NCBI GenBank assembly: GCA_907164885.2
Contig: OU015503.1
Span: 65,494,568-65,558,567, forward strand
From: Dolomedes plantarius
Lineage: Eukaryota; Arthropoda; Arachnida; Araneae; Dolomedidae
DNA: 64,000 bases
Direction: 5' to 3'
In this document: in pieces, positions 1 through 11,600 of the stretch
Layout of the letters: each line of letters starts with the position of its first letter
How positions within the stretch are numbered: position 1 is the first letter of the stretch
The notes under the pieces: model-generated
Databases searched by the model: none
Told to the model about the DNA's origin: nothing
The model's input: only the letters and a program-made list of their open reading frames with translations
Made by a program: the position numbers and the translations under genes

Positions 1-1261
1 ATGTATGGTTTAAAATAGAAGAAGAAAGGTGTAAAAGTTACACAACATATGTCAAAGAAATAGCTCAACATTTAGATTTACAATGATAATTAAAAATATA
101 TTTTAAAAATTAAATAAATTACAAGTGTTTGTGTAATTTCATTACTTTAAAAATCATTACAAAATGTGATCTGAAAAACTTATTCAGAACATTTCATTCG
201 TCATAACTTGTTCTCCTCGGTGTTTCGCTGGGATATATTTTGTTGTCGAATGGTTCTTTCTGACTGTAAAAACAGAACACCACTATTTAACTCGTGGCAG
301 AGTAAAATCTAGCTAACTGAGACTATATAAAATTTGAGAACTATTTCATACTTCTATTTAAAAAGAAAGGTTTACGAATTCCTTCATGTGAGTAAAATAC
401 ATGTAAAGTGAGGCTATAGAATATAAAGATTTAGAAGGAATAGTTAAGAATATTGAAAAGATTTTTTTTTATTGAAGAAATGAAAAAAACAATCTAAAAA
501 AAGGAAAATCGATTTTCCATTTCACAGAAGTTTAATATTCTCTCACGCAGAGATAAAAGTGAATGAACTACGATTTCTTCCAAACTATTCGAAGCTATAG
601 TGTACTTCTGTGTGCCATTTCCTTTTCGTGTCACTCATTACGAAAAATATGCCGAACTTAAAAACAATAAAAAGAATTCAAACATCGATTAATCATTTTA
701 CGACAAACCTTGAGTAGTCGATCAGTAACACGTAAATAACGATTACTTAAGAAATTTTGAGCATTTTTTTCCCTTTGCTTTTGCCTTTAACTAAATTATG
801 CAAATTTTAATAATTTTTTTTCTCAGTAAACCAATTCTGTCTTCACTCGATTTTGATTTTGCAAGGTCTAGGAAAATAAATTCAATTCCGTCAAATCTAA
901 AGAAATTGTGTAATTTCTTTAGATTTAACACGGTTAAAAAAACAGCCTTTTAAAAATCCCAATTTGATTTGAATATTAAGGAAATATAGTTCCCATTAAC
1001 AGTAATTTTCTACGAAATATTTAGGGAATTTTCCTTGTTTGTTGATATAACCCAGTCTTATGTTTAGTTTCAATCAAATTGGCAATGTTTTTATAATACG
1101 TGTTTTTTATAATTACAGCAGCATAATAATAACAATTTTAGAAAACGATGATAAAATAGTTAAGCCGTATTTTTTTCATCCTCCGATTTATTTATATCTT
1201 TATGAAATATTTTTGTAATTCTTTTTAAGCCTTAAGAAAAATGCAGAGTACTTCAACTCCA

Positions 1262-1378
1262 AAACTCAAAATGAAAGGAAGAAATGTTGACTGAAATCAA
1301 AATTTTAGATCGCCTTAAAAAAGGTAAAGGATCATAGTCGCTAGCGCAAGATTTTTGGTCTGAACGAAGCAACAGTAT
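1262..1378 (+). pseudogene. pogo/Tigger (jerky-type) transposase N-terminal fragment
   Basis: The frame reads LTEIKILDRLKKGKGS, a stop, then SLAQDF and, after a one-base slip, GLNEATV. This is the CENP-B-type helix-turn-helix seen at the start of pogo/Tigger transposases. The relic continues after a MITE insertion at about 1553 (TIKRNAAATKQSLISGTHIN). It is dead: stop, frameshift and insertion. Confidence 0.55.
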
Positions 1379-1549
1379 GGGCCTGTTCACATAGAATCCG
1401 TCAACGTCAGCGTTACTCGGACTGAAATATATTTAACCAATTACAAACCTCCAAACGATTAGCAACGAAATTGTTAAGGCCTGTGATTGGTTTAAAATAT
1501 GTTAATACGAGTAACGCTGACCGCTGACGGAAGCTACGTGAACGGGCCC
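1379..1549. mobile_element. MITE family A, copy 1 (Harbinger-like ends)
   Basis: Terminal inverted repeats start GGGCCTGTTCACATAG and end (reverse complement) GGGCCCGTTCACGTAG. The 171-bp element is flanked by TAT on both sides and splits the pogo fragment. The subterminal part CAGCGTTACTCG is also inverted. A 3-bp target duplication fits PIF/Harbinger MITEs. Confidence 0.7.
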
Positions 1550-2102
1550 TATAAACTATTAAAAGAAATGCAGCTGCTACTAAACAATCTCTAATTTCTG
1601 GAACACATATAAATTAAATTCGGGCTTTTTAAAAGGTTTTAACACAGCTTTTTGTATGAATCCGTTTATTTTAAGTATATTTTACAGATTCTAAAGATCT
1701 GGTACAAATAGCATCTTTTTCCAGATACAGGGTGTTTTTTTAACTCGGGTTTTTTGGGACGTGTCTACCGTGTAAAAACAAAACTGGGTGTAACCATCAG
1801 AGTATTAAACTAATCAAAGATCATTTATATCTGTTCCTGATGAATAAATTACAAGCCATTAACTGTAGTACCGACGGAGGCCTCAAAACGAATTCTAGAA
1901 TTACTCTCATTAAATAACATTAACTGTTATGCCATTATGTAATTTCCCAGCTAATATTGAATATTTATATGCTGCTATAAATTACAATCATAGAGTAGTT
2001 AAACAACGTTAGGGCAAGATTTTTCTAAAAATCGCTAATCAATTACCAGGAAACGTTACGCTACATTAGTAGCAAGACTAGTATTTAACTTTACTATGCA
2101 TC

Positions 2103-2123
2103 GGGGGGGGGGGGGGGGGGGGA
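2103..2123 (+). repeat. Poly-G tract of 21
   Basis: An uninterrupted G run in otherwise AT-rich sequence. It is one of about a dozen long G or C runs in the window. Confidence 0.9.
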
Positions 2124-3260
2124 CCTTGAAAAATACAAATATTTTTTTCTGGGAAATTTTACTAAACAGTCAACCTCATTAAAATACTACTTCATAAGAA
2201 TTAAATGCATTCTTAGATGAGTTGTGTTTGTAAAAGAGGAGAGTTCTGGATTGGTTTTCAAGAGATCCAAGCTCTAATGTTTTTGATTTTAATGAGCCCA
2301 TTTTGAAGTCTCTGTATTTTTGTCTCTACCAGTTTGTGAATTTGAAAGCAAAACGTTTTTAGGTCAATATTACATAAAATCTTAAACAATTTAATACCTT
2401 TTTTACGTAAAGGGTAAATTATGTACATATTTAAAATTTTTGATTCAATTTAGTTCTCTTATAAAAGCCGAACCCTATTCATACAGATGCAGCCCTAGCA
2501 CGAGTCGGTCCCAGGTTCGGACCTACCCCATCTCACTTCAAGTTTGTAAAAACATCAATATAGATATTGTGAATAAGGATAAAAATATGCAGTTTTTCAA
2601 CATTTAGAACATTGAAAACTGATCCAAATACACTGAAATAAATCTTGCAAGCACCCAAATTTGACAACAAAAAGGCTTCAAATGAGTTTAAATTAACAAC
2701 GGTAAATAGAATAACGTTGAAAATCACAGCAAAAATTCAGTTGCTAAGTTACCAATTTATTGACAATTAGAGAGAGTGTTAGTTTTAAAAATAAATAAAT
2801 AAATAAAAATAGGATTTCAAGAAGAAGGATGAAAAAATAGTGCAAATAGCACCTGAGCGGGTTTCAAGGATTGTCTCCATAGATTGCGGAATAAGGTAGC
2901 GCCTCACATTGTGAGAGTTATCAGATTATAATTAAACTCCTATTCACTTTCAAAAATGGTAAATAAATTCCTTATTATCAGAAAACAGGGAAATAAATTA
3001 GAAAAAGATGGATTTGTCTCTCTATTATGCATTAATAAATTTGTATATAGAAAGCCACATAAACTGTCATCTCAAATAATGAAATTTATATTTAACTATA
3101 AATATCTCTGGTGATAACTACGTCAATAAACACAGAGCAATAAAATTAACTTTTTTCGAAAAATTACCTAAAAAATGTATTATAGTTATTTTAACTAAGC
3201 CTTATTCAAATCACTAAATTAAATTCATGAAAATTTTTTTAAAAAAAATTGACGACTGAA

Positions 3261-3266
3261 TTTATT
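3261..3266 (-). terminator. Candidate polyadenylation signal for TM9SF1
   Basis: The minus strand reads AATAAA here, about 610 bp past the stop codon. It is a plausible cleavage signal for the 3' UTR, but AT-rich sequence makes chance matches common. Confidence 0.25.
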
Positions 3267-3876
3267 TCCCTGTTTCAAAAAGAAATAATTAGCACTTCGA
3301 ACAAAGTTTCATAAAGAGGGCTTTATAAAAAAAAAAAAAACTCTATAACAACAAGAACATAATTTCATCGATGGATATGCTATCATACATGTAATCTAAT
3401 ATTACTCTCTCTAAGAACTGCTAAACATTAACACGTAATACAAATTGTACATTAGAAAAAAAAATCACATAAATGCTATTTTTACATAAAAATCAATTTA
3501 ACGTTCACTATAACGTGTGTATGTGTTTTCCCGCCCAAGGTAATTGCAACTTAAGAGACACATTTTTAAACATAAATGTGCAAGAGTTATTTCTGCCGTG
3601 GGAGGAGCATATTTGCATTACACAGATTCTACCCCCTTATTTTTCCTCGTTGGCACGAAAAACTTTTTTTAATACAATACTATTTGATCATAACGGGCCT
3701 TGGGGCAGAAATCACACTGAAATGAAGCGGTAAATCACAAATAAAAATATATAAATCTTGAATATTACAAATGTTGTAATGTCCCCAGTGTTAGTGCCGA
3801 GTAGTACACCAAACCAAAAATTACGAGAAAAATATCGTTCGTCGGAGGAAACGATTCAAATTGCACACTAAAATCA

Positions 3877-4078
3877 TCAGTCCATTTTCACGTTTTGATA
3901 AATGTAGCGCACAAATTGGAGTGAAGCGAAAAACGATACAGTTCCTAGAGTTAGGAAGAACACATAGCATGTCAGCAGCGTGTATCCAAAGAATTCAACT
4001 GCTTGGAGAAGTCCGTCCATGTTGGAACGCTGAATGTAGTAGAAGCTAGCGTAGAAGAAAACAAATATTCCAGTGGAT
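3877..4078 (-). CDS. TM9SF1: TM9SF1 exon 15: last spans and stop
   Basis: 202 bp including TGA. It encodes [20 protein letters not shown] and the last two spans, and ends [12 protein letters not shown]. The C-terminal KMD fits the KxD/E COPI-interaction signal of TM9 proteins. The acceptor is ctttccag. No other exon lies in the preceding 21.5 kb. Confidence 0.95.
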
Positions 4079-6841
4079 CTGGAAAGATAGAAATATAATA
4101 CGTAAGAAACAATTTTCAAAGCATAAATTTGTATGTAAATTTAAAATACAAACATTCCCCCAAATGCTAAACTGAAAATAGAACAAAAATGAAAATTATA
4201 GTTTTTGTAAAACGGCCTGGGGCTTAATATTTTGAGAAACTGATACGGAGATATTAACTAAAGAACTTTAAAGAAAAAAAAAGTCAACAATACTGCTGCT
4301 ACCTACCATGCCGACTGAAAGGTGAAAAAAAATCGAAAAAAAAAAGTCTCGAACGTTGGCAATACCGCGTATATAACTGTTAAGGCTGTTGTGTACTAAC
4401 CCTATTCGCTCACCCCAGTGTTAACCTAGGGAGAAAATGTGTCTACTATTGACAGCTATATAAATGCTGACAATCCAATAAAAATGGTATTTTCAGATAG
4501 ACTGAACTTTGTTGCACCTACAACAGAATTCATTTTATAAATTTCGTCCACCAATGGAATTTATGAGCGTTTAAAACACACTATACCGGATTTTTTACTC
4601 GAATAATTTAAATTTAAAAATATTATTTGCACATTTTTTTAAAAAATGACCCAAGGAATTTTTTTTTTCCTTTGTTACGGAATGCCATTTTAAAAAAATC
4701 TTTAAATCCAAATCGGCAATCCTTGAACACATGTTCTCCATAGGTAAACATTGAGGTGAACGAATCCAATTGGGTTAGTACACAGCAGCCTTAATAAGGC
4801 AATTATTAAGGAGACCACGTGTCAGGGAATTCCGGTGAAACGTCCATTATTTTACTGTTTAAAATTTTCAGTCAATGAACAAGCCCTATGCCGGAAACGG
4901 TTACTCCAGTAATGAAAAATGCAGGACGCAGCATGTCCAAGTATTCTTTAATTTCAAATTTTGCAGCATCATACAGCGGTACATCTGGCAGCGCCACTCT
5001 GAGAAAGCATATTCAATTATGTGAGAGCAATGATAAGAATTTCGGAGTAAACACGTCAACTCAAGTTCACTATTAATTCGATGATTGCTTCAAAAACGAA
5101 GTCTGGCTTCACGAAAGATTTAGAAAAAAAAAAGAAAAACCGTTAATTAAAAAGACAAATATTGAGAACATGATTAAATTTGACAAATATTTTTGTCTCC
5201 TCTTTACTGCAAGCGTTAGGACACATAATACTAAATGACACTTTAACTGGGATAAGCATTAACAAACTGAATGCCTGCACTTCATCATACGTATATGATT
5301 TTCAAATCGTTTAGGATTTTTCATAAAAATGCTTTTGCTATATAACCATCTTCCAAAACAATTTTCTTGTTTAAATACTAATACCCTAATATTACGTTCT
5401 ACTTTTTAAACATTGTCTAAAATATGATACATAGATACATATTATTTCAATAATTACATGTAATATATGTCAGGCCTGCACACGGCCTGCAGGCCATATA
5501 TGCGTAATAATATTTTTATTTCACTGCAAAGTACAAATGTTCCGATTATGTATGGAATAAAATGTCAGACAAATGCGTACCACGGCTCTCATTGCAAACT
5601 CTTGCTCTTTTAATGAAATTTAAGACGTACTTGCATAACACCGGATTTAAATTTCACGCTATTTTTTTTTTATCAAGTTTGTCAACTTACACAGCACTAA
5701 AAATTTCATGACAGCACTAAAAATTTCATGTTTCATCTGTCATCCCTGTGATTAGTAAATATGGAACGCTACACGAAAGAACAACGCGTTATTATTGTTA
5801 AAACTTATTATAAAAATGGAGAAAGATTTGCTGCAACAGTTCGCAAACTTCGTGGAATTTTTGGACGAAATAATGATCCAAATGAGTCATTTGTCCGACA
5901 TTTTATTCTATACATAATCGGAACACTTGTACTTTGCAATGAAATAAAAATATTACCACTTTTCCAATGAAAAATGTGTTTAATTAAAAAAATTAAATCC
6001 GGCGCTCTTATTCGGACACCCTTTATATTGCTACTGATGGGCCCGTTCTGGATAGGGGAAGAAAATAAAATCCCGTCATCCCATGCAACATAAAAGAAAG
6101 TTACGTCATTCTTCAAGAGTCATTCATAGTGCAATACGTTTCCACATTTTCCACAATGCAAACTCGCTCAGCTAATCCAAGCATGATCAGAAATGAAGGG
6201 TAGACATGAGCATGCCGAATATTTCACGAGATCGTTTATATGTATCTTAAGACTCACTCCCCCATTAAATAAAAAACCTCTGACGTTTAATTTTGTTAAA
6301 TTATATCCAATGCACAAAATTTCCTTATAACATACCCTGGAGAGGTTCCATTACAAAGATACGTCCGAAAATACAAATTACAGGACCGACATTGTCTAGT
6401 TTCCGAGACAATGTCAGAAATTACATTGTACGGACTAAAGAAAGGGAAACTCGATCTCATTAAAACAAAATACTTTTCTGACTATATATATTGCTGAATC
6501 ATTTGCCATTACGCTTAGCCATTCATTAATCATTGGCCATTAGCTTTAGTTTTTTGCTGTTTCGTCTTCAGCCTCGATTATCTGTTTCGCTGATTGTATG
6601 CATTTATTTTATTTATTTATGTATATATGTACAGGCCCTGATTTTCCATTAGGCCCGGTAGGCCTGGGCCTAAGGGCCCCCAGATGTTAGGGGCCCCAAA
6701 AAATTTTTATTTTAAAAGAAAAAAGAAAAGAAAGCATACAATCAGCGAAACAGACAATCGAAACTGAAGACGAAACAGCAAAAAACTAAAGCTAATGGCC
6801 AATGATTAATGAATGGCTAAGCGTAATGGCAAATGATTCAG

Positions 6842-6880
<39 letters not shown>

Positions 6881-8434
6881 GTCAGAAAAGTATTTTGTTT
6901 TAATGAGATCGAGTTTCCCTTTCTTTAGTCCGTACAATGTAATTTCCGACATTGTCTCGGAAACTAGACAATGTCGGTCCTGTAATTGGTATTTTCGGAC
7001 GTATCTTTGTAATGGAACCTCTCCAGGGTATGTTATAAGGAAATTTTGTGCATTGAATATAATTTAACAAAATTAAACGTCAGGTTTTTTATATACGGTC
7101 AATGTATGTAAAAAATTCCCAATTCATTTTTTTTTAATTTTACCTTTTATAATAGCAATTTTTTTTTATATATCCTTTCAAATTTGATTGATTGGTTCAT
7201 CACATGTATAGTTCATCATATATATGTTATAATGTATATAAGGGATTAATAAGTTTTTCTGGTTGCATTGTATTGGTGTTTTAATGATGAAGTTAATATG
7301 TTGTATTGCTTTTTGTCATTTGATAATGTTCTAAGCTTCTACGCTTCAAATAGCCAATTCTTGGTAAAATGGTACTTTCACAATGATTCATGATTATGTT
7401 TTTTTTTTTTGTGTGTCAATTTCGGAAATTTTACGCCCACATCAGTGTTAGCCCCCCCCCCCCCCCCCATCCCGAGTTGTGCCTATAGTCAAGAATTTTC
7501 AAAATCGGGCCCTGTATATGTATATATACATATTTTATAGCGTATTTTTGTTATTAAAATTCTCTGAAACGCTCGAGTGGCGTACTGTTGACAAAACAAA
7601 CTTTTTATTTCTTTTTGAATTCGTGGAAGGCGAGATACAAAATTTACACAAACGACATCGTTCGATTATACAACCCAACTGAAGCGACAAACCCGAGGAA
7701 ATATCTATACTCCTCTTCCCCCCACCTCCTCCTCACTCCTACCGGAATCGGATAGTCTGCAGGTCTTCCGGCAGGAGGGGGCGAGTTGGTAACAGCTGTC
7801 CTCGAAGATCAGGCTGCGGGAGGCGGCCCGGAATTTAGGTAGCGGAAAGGTAAGAGAAGGAAGCAAACACACATATGAGTAGCCGTCAGATGCGCTCCTG
7901 AACAATTAGAATAGGCGGCATAAAAAAGAAAATCTAATTTTAGCTGTATGGCTGGAGGAGTTCGGCGAAACGGATAACTTCTGAAAGGGATCGGTTGACA
8001 TTCGTCGTACCACAATTTATAGTAAGTAACGGTAAACATCACTCGAGAAAAGTGTTCGGTCACTCACTCTTTGCAAAAAGAAATACCGACTAAATCATTA
8101 AAATGGAAGCGATTTCTTTAAGGCTGCTGTGTAGTAACCCTATTGGATTCGCTCCCCTCAATGTTAACCTTTTGGAGAAAATGTGTCTACTATTGACAGC
8201 TACTTATATATTCTGAAAATCCATTAAAAATGGTATTTTCAGATAGCCTCAACTTTTCTGCACTTTACAACAGGATTCATCTTATAAATTGCGTCTACCA
8301 AAAGAATTTAGGAGCGTTTAAAACGCACTCTAGCAGATTTTTTCCCCCAAATAATTAAAATTTTAAAATACTATTTGCATTTTAAACAATCTAAAAGTGC
8401 CCCAATTTCTTTCTTTCTTTCTTTCTTACTTAGT

Positions 8435-8487
<53 letters not shown>

Positions 8488-8620
8488 CTAGCTGAAAACC
8501 CGCACTTCGCTACGGAGTACATTCAAATTAAATACAACGGTCAATGTATGCAATTAATACCAAAAAAATAAATATATGTATATTTATAATGAATACGATG
8601 ATCAATGTATACAATTGATG

Positions 8621-8664
<44 letters not shown>

Positions 8665-11600
8665 CGTAAGGGATATTTTTATAGACAAAATAATGTAGAA
8701 GAAAATATTCAAATTAAATGTAATAAGACATACTAAAGAATATAAGACAGTTAATATAGTACAGTGTGAGGAACATAATATCTTTTACTGTATTTTAATA
8801 TTTTTTGGATAATGTCCAATCGTCTGCCGCATTAGCAAGAAAAAAAATTTTGTTTTGTCTATTTAGTTGTTATACACGTGACGATAAATTTATTTAAAGT
8901 TGGTACCAGAAAAAGAAATCACGTGATCAGCATTTAATAAATTAAATTCTAAAAACTAATCTTTAAAAACTCCCCAAAAATCAGAAAATGGAGGTAAAGA
9001 TTCGAAAACGATCTCATTTTAAAGGAATTTTTATGATATTTCTTGTGATATAAATTTTATAACCCTCAAATTATTATTTTAAATGCAAACTTAAAAAAAG
9101 TTACTAAAACAGCTTAAAAATTTAATTTTTAAAAATCTAAGAAGAATTTTTCAAAAATTTTTCTTAGTGCACCCCTACACTATAAGTAGAATCGCCATGC
9201 AAAATTTCAGTCCTTTAGGTCCAGCGGTTTGATCTGTGCGTTGTATGTCAGTCAGTCAGTCAGTCAGTTACGGAACTGTTTTATATATATAGATTATTTA
9301 TATATATATATATATATGTCTACAAAAGTACAACCAGAAATCAAACCAATGAACAACGGCAATCTTACTATGGCGCTACGCTGCTCAACCGTAAGCTGCT
9401 ATATATTAAATAAAAACATTTTTAAACCTGACAACACCAGCACAATTCATCAACCTGAAAGATGAAGAATATAAATGACCGGGGGGGAGTTGTGACCCCC
9501 AACACTCCGGTTAAACATGTTTGTACCTAGGTAACACTCCCGGAAGTCATTCTTCATCTGCAACCTGACGTAAAGTCAAAACAAAGCAAGGAGCGATGAA
9601 ATAAAAAAATAAAAGGAACTGGAACATCGTACATTAAAAACCTGGGCTAAATTATTTCAAAACTATTTGTCAATTCACTAAAACGTTGCAGCCACCTCAT
9701 ATATTCACTACACCTATAAACAATGCATCATATAATAATTTTTTTAAAAATATTTAGACATATGACTAAATTATAACTGTATCCACATATAACCACTTCA
9801 AATAAGCACCACCTAAGTATCGAAATATCCACGCACAATACTCTAAACATTATCAAATATATACATTTAGAACTATAATTATAACTAAAATAGCAAGGAC
9901 ACATACCTAGTGCAACTCTACATTATAGACCGTAAATGACTAACAGGTGCGAAACGTAAATTGCCAACTAATCATTTTATTACTTCAATTACAAAAATAT
10001 CGATTAAAACATTCTTTCCTATCGATCGAATGGAATTCACACATGGTTTTTAATAAAAATCCCAAAGGAAAACCCATTTCTAAAGCAATGTTTGCAAATG
10101 ATTTTATGCCAGATTGTATTTGGACACATTTTCTCCATAAGTTAACACTGACATGAGCGAATGCGATAGGGTAGTACACAGCAGCCTTGGTAGTACACAG
10201 CAGCCTTAAGTACATTTATAAACAATAAAAACTTTTTACGGGATAAAACAGAATAATTACAAAACAGTACATACGAAAAAATGACAAACAAAAGTGAAAG
10301 GCAACTCACTGTTTGGTCAAATAAATATTAATAACTCACAAACTGGATATTTTTTAACCTGTCTAGCTTGACCTGTTTACATTTAAAGTGAAACAACGGG
10401 ATCTCTATATCCCGAGCTTCCATCTTACGAAATTTTCTACAGAACCTTGACTTTTACAAACATTTACAAGCAAACTAAAATCCATATTTTAAAGAACAAT
10501 TTCTATGCAACTGTTTTTCTTTTCCAACTAATAAGGATTTTAAATTTTTCAAACCACTTTTGTAAAGGGAGAACAAGTTCAAAAATTCCCTCTCCCAAAA
10601 TGGAAATATTAAAATTTTTCTAGAAATATTTTTTAATAAGTGACCCGAACAGAGCAAATTATGACTTTCTTTTTTACCAGCTTTAGACTGTCAATGAAAC
10701 ACGAAGCGAGCGAATCTATAATTTATTTGATTTCAAATTTCGAATTCTGCATTTATGATTTCAAGTTTCTGTTTCGTTTAAATATATATTAACCCGTTGC
10801 TTATTGCTTCCAAGAACTTTTATAAATACATGATAAAGCCTTGTGCATTATTTAAGTAGTTTTATGAATCTTTTCTAGTTGTCAATTTTTGTCTAATTAT
10901 GAATTTTGACTAGGAGCGGCGACCCTGATCGCGCAGGAAAATTAAATATCTAACCGGAGAACTAGATTTTAGGCCGACCCCCTAAAGCTCCTCATTTTAT
11001 CAAAATTACACTGCTAAACATTCCCGTCACAGTTATAAAAAATGCAAGTAATCTCACACAGTTCAACAGCAATTAAAAGTAAAACAAAATCACGATCGGC
11101 GTTATGCAAATTAGAAACACACACTATTTGGTGCCAAACGAGTTTCCCGTTCTGCTTTTGCTACAGCTAAATATCCTTAGGGTCTGTTCATATAGAATCT
11201 GTCAGCGTTGGCGTCATTGGTATTGAAATACCGGGTGTCCGAAAAGTATGGCTACACTTTCAAAAAGAAATTAAAAATAAACAAACAAAGATTTTCACTT
11301 ACGGTTTTTTATGTTTCATAAAGAAAATATAAAAATTTCTGTTTAATGAAATGTAAACTATATGGTGGTACATCCATGTTTTGCAACATTCTCGTTTCAA
11401 AATGGGTTCACCGCAAGAACGAGCGCAATTTGTAGCATGATTTATTGAATTTAAATCTGCAACACATGTACAGCGTAAACTTCGGACTACTTACAATCGA
11501 AATCCACCTTCAAGATCCACAATTTACGTGAAAAACATTGTTTACCAATCTCCAATTTGTGACAGTGATGAACTGAAAAGTCGAATTACAGCGGCCATTC

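Larger units (their letters stand above)
8118..10209. mobile_element. MITE family B, copy 2, split by later insertions
   Basis: The left part (8118-8400) and right part (from about 10110) match copy 1 in order. The right terminal CAGCAGCCTT unit is duplicated in tandem at 10180-10209. The intervening sequence includes TA microsatellites, a Helentron-like element and about 800 bp of unassigned AT-rich DNA. Confidence 0.65.

Noticed and set aside
3861..4049. Plus-strand ORF of 62 codons
   Set aside because: It is the antisense shadow of TM9SF1 exon 15.
7705..8063. Coding exon in the GC-richer stretch
   Set aside because: Two overlapping frames are open, neither with recognisable homology nor consistent splice sites; composition alone is not enough.
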